Below are positions 1 to 4,389 of a DNA stretch of 5,822 nucleotides, one piece after another (positions within the stretch are counted from its first letter, which is position 1; the number at the start of each line of letters is the position of its first letter). Under the pieces are notes generated by a model, which did not search any database, was not told the DNA's origin, and was given only the letters and a program-made list of their open reading frames with translations. The DNA is from Firmicutes bacterium UBA5499 (GTDB lineage: Bacteria; Bacillota; DTU084). The stretch lies in NCBI GenBank assembly GCA_002426275.1, contig DIPB01000031.1, forward strand, positions 512 to 6,333, written 5' to 3'. The translations under genes and the position numbers were made by a program.

Positions 1-1308
1 CGTGTCGCTGATCAGTTCCGGCTCGTGCCCCATATAGGAGATCAGACGGCTGCGCTCGCAGGGACTCAGATCCCTGAGCTCCCGCCCGGCCACGCGGATG
101 CTGCCGCAGTAAGGGGCTTCACCGATAAATGCCTTTCCCAGCGTGGATTTTCCGCAGGCCACAGGCCCCGTTACTCCAATGATCTGTCCCGGGCGGGCAG
201 AAAAGGAAATGTCCCTCAGTACGGTTTCTCCATCCGGCCAGCCCACGGATACGCCGGAAAGCGTCAACGCTGCGGACTTTGCGGTATCCGGCTGGGATAC
301 GGCGTCCGGCCCTATGTACGCTTTCATCAGCGGCTTGATGCGTGCCCAGGACACCTGGGCCTTCTGGACGGCATTGAAAAGCTTGGCCGCATGAGAGGAT
401 TTGAGAGCCATTTTTGTGAAGCAGGAGAGAAAGGTGGTGAAAGCGGCGATGTCCCAGCTTTTCCACCCCGTGCCCAGCACGTTCCGCGCGCCCAGATACA
501 AAATCAGCACAGCGCCGCACATGGATATGATGTTGTAGAGCGGCTGCATTGTGTTTTCCCAGAGATTGGCCGCAACAGCGCGTTTTTCGTAATCGCCCAA
601 CCGCGCCTCGTAAGCGGCGTCCCGGTTCTGCTCACAGCCGTAGACCCTATAGGTCACGGCGTTGGAGACGCGATCCATCGTGGCCCCGTTTAAGCGGCCG
701 GCACTTTTCTTGTAGGAGGCGCTGCTTTGAGCAACCCGTCCCTTCAGGTACCCGGCGATGAGGTAGGCGAAGGGCGTAAACGCGCAAGAGAGCAGTGCCA
801 GACGCCAATCGTAAGAAAACAGCATGACAGTATACGCCACAAGTACCACGCCGGTGTCAAAGACCTCGGTTGTGAATTTTCGCATTCCCTCCACGCATGC
901 GTCCACGTCTGCCACAGCTTTCGTCATGACAGAACCAAGTTCTTCTTTTTCCAGTTCCTCCCGGCTCATGTGAACAAGACTGTTGTAAAGCATATGGCGC
1001 ATATTGCGGCTCGTGTCGTTGGCGAACCGGCGCACACCGAAGCGTTTGACCGCCCGCATGGCTTGCACGAACAGGATCACGGAGACATACAACGCCGCCA
1101 GTGATACCATGGCGGACACAGTCCTGTAACCCTTCATGATATCAAAGAGGCACTGCGCAAGCTGTCCCTCGAAATATGGCCCTGCCACCATTCCCACGTT
1201 ATAGAGAATGCCAGAGACCGTAACAAGTGCAAGCGGCCTTGCTTCTAATCGGAAGTAGGACCAGACGCGGTCCGGCTGCGGGACCTTTTCAATCCGCTGA
1301 TGGCTCAT
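1..1308 (-). CDS. ABC half-exporter (fused permease and ATPase), 3' part outside the window
   Basis: This is an inner-membrane ABC exporter half-transporter of the type I fold, probably exporting a drug or other small hydrophobic molecule by ATP hydrolysis; the substrate cannot be read from sequence. The 436 visible codons start at ATG 1308. Hydrophobic segments lie near residues 23-45, 65-85, 150-165, 167-187, 258-277 and 285-300. The nucleotide-binding domain begins near 347 and has a Walker A motif, GPVACGKST, at 381-389. The window ends just after the Q-loop region (SYMGHEPEL, about 424-432), so signature motif, Walker B and H-loop lie outside. A Shine-Dalgarno GGAGGGG at 1325-1319, inside marR and 10 nt upstream, fixes the start. 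The gene overlaps marR by 20 bp, indicating one transcript and translational coupling. Such marR-linked half-transporters are often followed by a second one, which would form a heterodimer; that gene would lie off the left edge. Oddity: histidine stands where the Q-loop glutamine is expected. Confidence 0.9.
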   Translation of the reverse strand, partial: MSHQRIEKVPQPDRVWSYFRLEARPLALVTVSGILYNVGMVAGPYFEGQLAQCLFDIMKGYRTVSAMVSLAALYVSVILFVQAMRAVKRFGVRRFANDTSRNMRHMLYNSLVHMSREELEKEELGSVMTKAVADVDACVEGMRKFTTEVFDTGVVLVAYTVMLFSYDWRLALLSCAFTPFAYLIAGYLKGRVAQSSASYKKSAGRLNGATMDRVSNAVTYRVYGCEQNRDAAYEARLGDYEKRAVAANLWENTMQPLYNIISMCGAVLILYLGARNVLGTGWKSWDIAAFTTFLSCFTKMALKSSHAAKLFNAVQKAQVSWARIKPLMKAYIGPDAVSQPDTAKSAALTLSGVSVGWPDGETVLRDISFSARPGQIIGVTGPVACGKSTLGKAFIGEAPYCGSIRVAGRELRDLSPCERSRLISYMGHEPELISDT

Positions 1309-1777
1309 TTTTGCCCGTCCCCTCCAAAAACCGCCGGGTCAGGTTTGGAAAGCCCGCCTTGCTCTCGGCCTTGGAACGGGCGTAGAGCATATTCAGAATA
1401 CGGCAGAATTCCTCGTTGTCCTCCGGGGTGAGAGCTTCTTCCAGCCATTCGTAATACAGCGCCTCCACGGAGGCTTTGGAGCTTTTCAGGCTGTCCGCCT
1501 TTTCCGTCGCGTATAGAAGCTGACTGCGCCCATCCTCCGGGTTGGGCTTGCGGATGAGATATCCCTTCGTCTCCAGGCTCGCCGCGCGGCGCGCGGCCGC
1601 ACCCTTGTCCAGTGTGAGAAGCTCCCGCAGCGCCGCCTGAGTGATGCCGGGGTTTTTCCGCACCGCATGGATAAAATCATATTCCGCCGTGCCGACGCCG
1701 TCTGTTTTCAGCATTCGCACGGTAAATTTACTTACCTCGCGCGCAATTTTTGTTATTTGCCGCCTTGTACTGTCCAT
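1289..1777 (-). CDS. MarR-family transcriptional regulator
   Basis: This is a 162-residue winged-helix regulator, a normal length for MarR proteins, which bind palindromic DNA as dimers and release it on ligand binding or oxidation. The DNA-binding part covers about residues 44-92: a helix-turn-helix around GITQAALRELLTLDKGAAARR, then a wing with EDGRSQLLYAT at 81-91, matching the conserved D-x-R-S wing of the family. Flanking helices (1-40 and 105-150) would form the dimer interface. There is only one cysteine (about residue 125), so the multi-cysteine thiol switch of some family members is unlikely. ATG 1777 is preceded by GGGAAG (1791-1786) with 8 nt spacing. It is first in the operon with the overlapping ABC exporter and sits just behind a promoter covered by a long palindrome. 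It therefore most likely represses its own operon and is relieved by a substrate of the pump; that role is inference from context. Confidence 0.93.
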   Translation of the reverse strand: MDSTRRQITKIAREVSKFTVRMLKTDGVGTAEYDFIHAVRKNPGITQAALRELLTLDKGAAARRAASLETKGYLIRKPNPEDGRSQLLYATEKADSLKSSKASVEALYYEWLEEALTPEDNEEFCRILNMLYARSKAESKAGFPNLTRRFLEGTGKNEPSAD

Positions 1778-1795
1778 CCTTCACACTTCCCGCCT

Positions 1796-1843
1796 AATAA
1801 TAGATGTAGTATCAACTAAATATATGATACTACATCTATTATT
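1796..1843. promoter_or_regulatory. Perfect 19-bp inverted repeat, likely MarR operator
   Basis: The left arm AATAATAGATGTAGTATCA (1796-1814) and its exact reverse complement (1825-1843) flank a 10-nt AT-rich spacer (1815-1824). The core AGTATCA-N10-TGATACT has the size and symmetry of a MarR dimer operator, and the longer arms could hold two dimers. Only the left arm would be in the predicted transcript (start near 1817), so the repeat should work as a DNA operator and not as an RNA hairpin. It overlaps the -10 box and start of the marR promoter, fitting autorepression. MarR binding here is inferred. Confidence 0.8.
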
Positions 1844-1852
1844 TCATGTCAA
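1824..1852 (-). promoter_or_regulatory. Sigma-A type promoter of the marR-ABC operon
   Basis: On the minus strand a perfect -35 box TTGACA (1852-1847) is followed after exactly 17 bp by TATCAT (1829-1824), a good -10 box. Transcription would begin near 1817, leaving a leader of about 40 nt before the marR ATG at 1777. The -10 box and start point lie inside the long inverted repeat at 1796-1843, so a protein bound there would block RNA polymerase. Confidence 0.75.
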
Positions 1853-2101
1853 TGAATTACTACAATAAAGATAGAGTCGCGAAACGCCCAGAAATGAGAT
1901 AGAGGCGAAAGGAATTAAAAAATAAGGTTAGCGGCGAGAATATAGTCATTTATGCCAAGTATATGTACGAAGGCGGAAACAAGATCGACATTATGAGCTA
2001 TGCAGAAGCAAAATGAGGAGTTGGTCATTGCCGCTCCCTCTCTTGCACTTCAAGATTCTTCCATACAGCTGTCATTATCAATATGAATCTGCTTTGCGTA
2101 G
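1853..2101. other. Gene-poor stretch with a possible short coding remnant at 1903-2016
   Basis: No convincing gene lies between the marR promoter and the minus-strand ORF ending at 2102. On the plus strand, 1903-2016 is open for 37 codons and ends in TGA at 2014-2016; its product ends with IYAKYMYEGGNKIDIMSYAEAK split over 1948-2013, which reads like real protein but matches no family I recognise. There is no good start: an in-frame TAG lies at 1900-1902 and the only internal ATG (1963) leaves 17 codons. It may be the tail of a deleted gene. No RNA gene or strong hairpin was seen in the rest. Confidence 0.3.
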
Positions 2102-2404
2102 CTAAGTTGACCATCCAGCCAAGACAAATAAATCCGCTTTGGCCTGCTCGTATGCCTGGCGATCTGCCCAGCTTTTCTTCTCCGCCTTATTCAGCGCCTC
2201 CCAAGCGGAGCGGAACTGCTCCTGATGGGTATAGTTCTCCTCATAAAACTGCCGCAGCATCTCGCGCGGCTTCACCATGGCTCCGCCGTCCAGGCAATAC
2301 TGGCGGCGGAGCTCTTTTTGCTTTTTATCCTTGGAGGTGAGATTGGCGACGATATCAAAGGTATTTGGTGTGCCGAGCCTCATCGGGACGCTGCTGACAA
2401 GCAT
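2102..2404 (-). CDS. Hypothetical protein, unrecognised family, possibly 5'-truncated
   Basis: This is an open frame of 100 codons ending at TAG 2104-2102. I do not recognise the family. The protein is hydrophilic and probably helical: a basic stretch (KDKKQKELRRQY, about residues 25-36) is followed by a segment rich in Glu, Gln, Lys and aromatic residues (about 43-100) ending LFVLAGWST. No membrane segment or catalytic motif is visible. Codons consistently end in G or C, as in the other GC-rich genes here, which supports real coding. The start is uncertain: ATG 2404 directly follows an in-frame TAG and has no Shine-Dalgarno site; ATG 2383 (residue 8) and ATG 2278 (residue 43, GGAG only 2 nt upstream) are no better. 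It stands back to back with the sigma-like remnant at 2415 with no room for a promoter, so it may have lost its original 5' end. Confidence 0.5.
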   Translation of the reverse strand: MLVSSVPMRLGTPNTFDIVANLTSKDKKQKELRRQYCLDGGAMVKPREMLRQFYEENYTHQEQFRSAWEALNKAEKKSWADRQAYEQAKADLFVLAGWST

Positions 2405-2414
2405 CTATTATGTT

Positions 2415-2654
2415 ATGATTTTATATCTCAACGACAATCAGATCACGCAAAGGGAGATAACCGCTGTGATGATCGAACGGATGATGGCTTGTATTCGAAC
2501 ACTTCCATTGGAAGAGCGGAGTTTGATTCGTGAACTGTTTTTCCATAACAAAGGCGAACGCCAGTTGTCGGCGGAAACAGGGATTCCGCCGATGACGTTT
2601 CACTACCGGAAAAGCAAAATCCTGAAGAAATTATGCAAGCTCTTGGAAAAGTAA
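2415..2654 (+). pseudogene. Sigma-70 region 4-like protein, N-terminally truncated remnant
   Basis: The frame from ATG 2415 to TAA 2652-2654 encodes 79 residues resembling the C-terminal part of the small sigma-70-like proteins common in clostridial conjugative and mobilizable elements. The helical stretch ERMMACIRTLPLEERSLIREL is followed by a helix-turn-helix (GERQLSAETGIPPMTFHYRKSKILKKL), as in sigma region 4, which contacts the -35 box. Intact relatives are roughly twice as long and carry an N-terminal part that is missing here. The frame stays open upstream to ATG 2277, but those codons lie antisense to the minus-strand ORF and do not look like protein of this family. ATG 2415 has no Shine-Dalgarno site; AGGGAG at 2451-2456 could instead start a 63-residue product at GTG 2466 (9 nt spacing). 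An intrinsic terminator follows. A functional short HTH protein is possible but less likely than a remnant. Confidence 0.6.
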
Positions 2655-2665
2655 TAACGCCGGAG

Positions 2666-2705
2666 AGATAGCCGGGGTATGGCAATTGCCTCGGTTGTCT
2701 TTTTT
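2666..2705 (+). terminator. Rho-independent terminator after the sigma-like remnant
   Basis: AGATAGCCGGGG (2666-2677) pairs with CCTCGGTTGTCT (2689-2700) over 12 positions including three G-T wobbles. The loop is 11 nt, and a run of six T follows (2700-2705). It lies 11 nt after the stop codon at 2654, so it most likely ends the transcript of the sigma-like gene. Confidence 0.75.
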
Positions 2706-2739
2706 GCACCAACTTGGTGCAAGTTTTCGCCCAGCGAAA
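2706..2739. repeat. Two small tandem hairpins just after the terminator
   Basis: GCACCAA-C-TTGGTGC (2706-2720) is a perfect palindrome with 7-bp arms. TTTCGC-CCA-GCGAAA (2725-2739) is a perfect 6-bp stem with a 3-nt loop. They follow the T-run of the terminator directly. The palindrome's left arm recurs at 2759 as part of TGCACCAACATGG. They could be operator-like sites or leftover terminator/element-end structure; no function can be assigned. Confidence 0.5.
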
Positions 2740-2757
2740 GAAAAACAATAAGGAAAT

Positions 2758-2847
2758 GCACCAACATGGCTCACTTTAAAACTCAAAGTATACCATGATG
2801 TCATAACTTTTTTTATGCTTAGCCAAACGTATACCATCATGGCTAAC
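2758..2847. repeat. Imperfect direct repeats in an AT-rich region
   Basis: Two pairs of similar words are interleaved. ACCAACATGGCTCAC (2760-2774) matches ACCATCATGGCTAAC (2833-2847) at 13 of 15 bases. GTATACCATGATG (2788-2800) matches GTATACCATCATG (2829-2841) at 12 of 13, with starts 41 bp apart, about four helical turns. CTACCATGGACA at 2889-2900 is a looser copy. Spaced repeats in AT-rich DNA suggest protein binding (operator, replication or transfer control), but nothing visible ties them to a named factor. Confidence 0.4.
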
Positions 2848-3123
2848 ATTTCCGTTGCCTATTGTCATCACCAGCCTATAAAAATTTCTACCATGGACAT
2901 TTTTAACAATTATCTACCCAACTGTTTGTACGCCTATCTGAAATTTCTTGGTTTTCACAAAAAAACCGCTCAACACTTAATCCCGACGGGTAAAAGAGTA
3001 GAGAGACTTTCTCCAGTTTAAGAGCGATGAGTTCAAATCAAAACAAAATTAGTGAGCCAGATGGTTATAAAATGTGCGGTTCCGCTGCCTACACAGTGGA
3101 GAGCCTTTAAGACATGCCTGCTG

Positions 3124-3138
3124 GCAAAACGGTTTTGC
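3124..3138. repeat. Perfect 7-bp palindrome upstream of the HTH gene
   Basis: GCAAAAC (3124-3130) and GTTTTGC (3132-3138) are exact reverse complements separated by a single G. The site ends 44 bp before the HTH start codon at 3183, so it could be the operator through which the HTH protein controls itself. No T-run follows on the plus strand, so it is not a terminator. Confidence 0.45.
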
Positions 3139-3182
3139 TGTCGCTATCCGTACAAGCAGATTAGGAAGGATGTGTATTTTCA

Positions 3183-3506
3183 ATGAAGCGTAGAAATTTC
3201 TTTATGGTGGACAACGATGTGTTCCGGTACAAGCTGCCGCCCATCGCTTTTTATGTCTATTGCTACCTGCTCCGCTGTAACAGCCGGGAACGGGGGTGCT
3301 ATCCCAGCAAGCGTACCATTGCGGAAGCCTGCGGCATCGCGGTCAGTTCGGCGAGCAAAGCGTTGAAGTTGCTCGAAGCTCGCGGACTAATCAGAGTACA
3401 GCATAATTTTAATGGCGGCAGGCAGATCAACAATACTTATGTGTTCCAGGCAGCCAGTTGCCTGGCGGACAGTCCCTCGGGTCATGGTGGACCATCCCCT
3501 GTCTGA
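3183..3506 (+). CDS. Winged helix-turn-helix protein of a mobile element
   Basis: This 107-residue protein belongs to a group of small HTH proteins frequent in clostridial conjugative and mobilizable elements. The N-terminus has the characteristic NFFMVDNDVF (5-14) and a helical YVYCYLLRCN (24-33). A helix-turn-helix follows at about 42-68 (PSKRTIAEACGIAVSSASKAL, then LLEARGLI), and a wing with GGRQINNTYVF at 78-88. It resembles the DNA-binding domain of plasmid/phage replication-initiation and GntR-like regulators and probably binds DNA in control of the element. Shine-Dalgarno AGGAAGGA (3163-3170) lies 12 nt from the ATG, rather far; ATG 3204 has nothing better. The C-terminus (GHGGPSPV) looks abrupt. 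In another frame, 3478-3549 reads RVMVDHPLSDRRIGNNKK and onward to TAA 3550-3552, a more protein-like tail, so a one-base frameshift near 3478 is possible. No relaxase or replication gene follows directly. Confidence 0.8.
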   Translation: MKRRNFFMVDNDVFRYKLPPIAFYVYCYLLRCNSRERGCYPSKRTIAEACGIAVSSASKALKLLEARGLIRVQHNFNGGRQINNTYVFQAASCLADSPSGHGGPSPV

Positions 3507-3721
3507 CAGACGGATAGGAAACAATAAGAAGAATGCTAACTGCCCAGTATAACAAGCTTTAACATCAGAAAGAAAAAAAGAGAATCCTCCGTTGTTGCTG
3601 CCTGTGTGCGGCTGTGTTGCGTTATTCATACAAGGGCGGCATTTGCTTCTCGTCGAGAGAGGAAACGCCTCGCGTTGGGGCAGATGAAAGCCCAAAATTC
3701 TCTCAGGTGTCTTTATTGCAC

Positions 3722-3747
3722 GAGAAAACGAGCGCTTTTATTTTCTC
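3722..3747. repeat. 7-bp stem-loop upstream of the candidate oriT
   Basis: GAGAAAA (3722-3728) and TTTTCTC (3741-3747) are exact complements around a 12-nt loop. No T-run follows the stem, so a terminator role is doubtful. It lies about 50 bp upstream of the candidate nic region, where transfer origins often have protein-binding repeats. Confidence 0.35.
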
Positions 3748-3795
3748 TGATGATACTGAAGGTGAACCATGGGGTTGAAAATGATGCTGGTTAAA

Positions 3796-3841
3796 GGAGC
3801 GGGGTCGTAAGCGCCCCTCGCTCCGGCTTACATCGCCCCGC
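3796..3841 (+). other. Candidate origin of transfer (oriT) with nested hairpins
   Basis: The core TAAGCGCCCCTC (3808-3819) resembles the nic region of MOBQ-type origins such as RSF1010 (TAAGTGCGCCCTC, from memory). Two competing folds surround it. Fold A pairs GGAGCG (3796-3801) with CGCTCC (3819-3824), extended by GGG/CCC (3802-3804 with 3815-3817). Fold B nests GCGGGG/CCCCGC (3799-3804 with 3836-3841) around GTAAGC/GCTTAC (3807-3812 with 3826-3831). No T-run follows, so it is not a terminator. A transfer origin near a recombinase is typical of mobilizable elements that borrow a conjugation machine. No relaxase gene is seen in the window, so the call rests on structure and resemblance only. 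Confidence 0.4.
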
Positions 3842-3973
3842 AATGCGGGTCGAAGGGCTTTTCTCAGCGGGGTCGGAAAATGCCCCTTGGGGTTGGCTTC
3901 GGGGTTGCAGAACCGACGGATGCCGAAATTTCCGCATGAATTCGGAAAATCCTGTGGGGTTGCGAGCGGGGTC
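3798..3973. repeat. Three copies of AGCGGGGTC with related G-rich words
   Basis: AGCGGGGTC occurs exactly at 3798-3806, 3866-3874 and 3965-3973; the first two share the following G. GCGGGTCG at 3845-3852 is a near copy. GGGGTTG occurs at 3771-3777, 3889-3895, 3901-3907 and 3956-3962. All lie on the same strand within about 200 bp, so this is a strand-biased G-run cluster. The first copy is part of the candidate oriT stem. The spacing (68 and 99 bp) is not regular, unlike classical iterons. Confidence 0.5.
3920..3937. repeat. Near-perfect 18-bp palindrome
   Basis: ATGCCGAAATTTCCGCAT is its own reverse complement except for one mismatched pair (C at 3924 against C at 3933). Its centre is GAAATTTC. 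It lies about 120 bp upstream of the TnpW-like gene and is followed by ATTCGG, which can pair with CCGAA inside it. A dimeric protein site is plausible; chance cannot be excluded. Confidence 0.35.
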
Positions 3974-4056
3974 AGGGCCCGTTTGCGGCGAAATCACGGC
4001 AGATGAGACATATATTGGAAGTTTGCCATGACGAGACGATAAGGAGGAAGAAGCCA

Positions 4057-4275
4057 ATGGATAAAAATCAATTTTTAGAAGCGCTGGATAGGGTCGACGG
4101 CGTGATTTTACCTGTGGAAAAAACCGCGCATACCGTAGAAATCAATAAAGTGAATTTCTGCGTAATCAGCCACTTCTGCGGCTGGGAAACCATCGTCCCG
4201 AAACTGGGCGAGCTGATGATCGAAGATCTGGAACAGACGGACGAACCCGAGAATAAAAATACGGATTTGACCTGA
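4057..4275 (+). CDS. Small TnpW-like transposon protein linked to the recombinase
   Basis: This is a 72-residue protein. The start is ATG 4057, set by the strong Shine-Dalgarno AAGGAGG (4041-4047) with 9 nt spacing; the longer frame from ATG 4003 has no such site. The central pattern VNFCVISHF (33-41) followed by E45 and KLGELM (50-55) matches the look of transposon-encoded TnpW-type proteins, short proteins of unknown biochemical role found beside TnpX-type large serine recombinases in clostridial elements. The N-terminal helix (MDKNQFLEALDRVDG) and an acidic C-terminus (EDLEQTDEPENKNTD) flank this core. No signal peptide or membrane segment is seen. It ends 114 bp before the recombinase, separated by a structured segment, and the two probably share a transcript. 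A role as cofactor or controller of the recombinase is inference. Family assignment is by pattern and moderately sure; that it is a gene is much surer. Confidence 0.75.
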   Translation: MDKNQFLEALDRVDGVILPVEKTAHTVEINKVNFCVISHFCGWETIVPKLGELMIEDLEQTDEPENKNTDLT

Positions 4276-4290
4276 TATTTCAATAGCTTT

Positions 4291-4351
4291 GGGGCCGCGA
4301 GTGTGGTATGTTGGACATACAGACAGGTTGCTGTTGCGAACAGGCGGCCCC
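4291..4351 (+). promoter_or_regulatory. Three-way-junction-like structured segment upstream of the recombinase
   Basis: GGGGCCGC (4291-4298) pairs perfectly with GCGGCCCC (4344-4351). Enclosed are two perfect hairpins: GTATGT-TGG-ACATAC (4306-4320) and CTGTT-GCG-AACAG (4331-4343); the second stacks directly on the closing stem. The result is a compact two-armed junction. The CCCC at 4348-4351 can instead pair with GGGG at 4359-4362 (loop GACACAT), giving an alternative fold nearer the recombinase Shine-Dalgarno site (AAAGGAG, 4379-4385). No T-run follows. It may act as an RNA leader controlling recombinase synthesis or as a DNA site bound by the recombinase; neither is shown. Confidence 0.5.
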
Positions 4352-4389
4352 GACACATGGGGCAATATTGAGTCCGGGAAAGGAGCGTT

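Larger units (their letters stand above)
2721..3182. other. AT-rich gene-less stretch before the HTH gene
   Basis: Counting 2761-3000 gives about 37% GC, well below the flanking genes. An open plus-strand frame at 2815-3021 would encode 68 residues, but it has no ribosome binding site, AT-driven codons and no recognisable motif, so I do not call it. The stretch contains the repeats at 2758-2847, a weak stem GGTTTT/AAAACC around 2950-2967 and the hairpin at 3124-3138. The last 130 bp presumably carry the leader of the HTH gene; no convincing -35/-10 pair was found. Confidence 0.5.
3507..4056. other. Structured non-coding stretch between the HTH and TnpW-like genes
   Basis: No frame here looks like protein: the plus-strand frames at 3606-3794 and 3843-4031 lack ribosome binding sites and family resemblance. 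The region is instead rich in secondary structure: a stem at 3722-3747, the nested hairpins at 3796-3841, a bulged stem GGGCTTTT/AAAATGCCC (3855-3862 with 3877-3885), repeated AGCGGGGTC words and a near-palindrome at 3920-3937. The pattern fits a cis-acting transfer or recombination region better than a decayed gene. The final part carries the strong Shine-Dalgarno AAGGAGG (4041-4047) of the next gene. Confidence 0.5.

Noticed and set aside
25..693. Plus-strand open frame of 222 codons opposite the ABC gene
   Set aside because: It lies wholly antisense to a clear ABC transporter with Walker A; its translation is rich in Arg, Gly and His and has no domain. It is a GC-driven shadow.
1833..2411. 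CATCTATTAT at 1833-1842 and 2402-2411 as a possible target-site duplication
   Set aside because: Ten-base matches are expected several times by chance in a window of this size, one copy belongs to the operator palindrome, and there are no transposon ends beside them.
2815..3021. Plus-strand 68-codon frame in the AT-rich island
   Set aside because: No ribosome binding site, no family resemblance, and it overlaps the direct repeats. Kept as non-coding.
3606..3794. Plus-strand 62-codon frame upstream of the candidate oriT
   Set aside because: No Shine-Dalgarno site and an Arg/Cys/Leu-rich translation without domain; it overlaps a hairpin and looks like cis-acting DNA read as protein.
3889..3907. 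G-quadruplex in the G-rich stretch
   Set aside because: Only two GGGG runs lie close together here; the others are too far away for a standard four-tract quadruplex.
3983..4016. Promoter (TTGCGG and TATATT) ahead of the TnpW-like gene
   Set aside because: The boxes are 22 bp apart, too far for a normal sigma-A promoter, and the -35 is poor.
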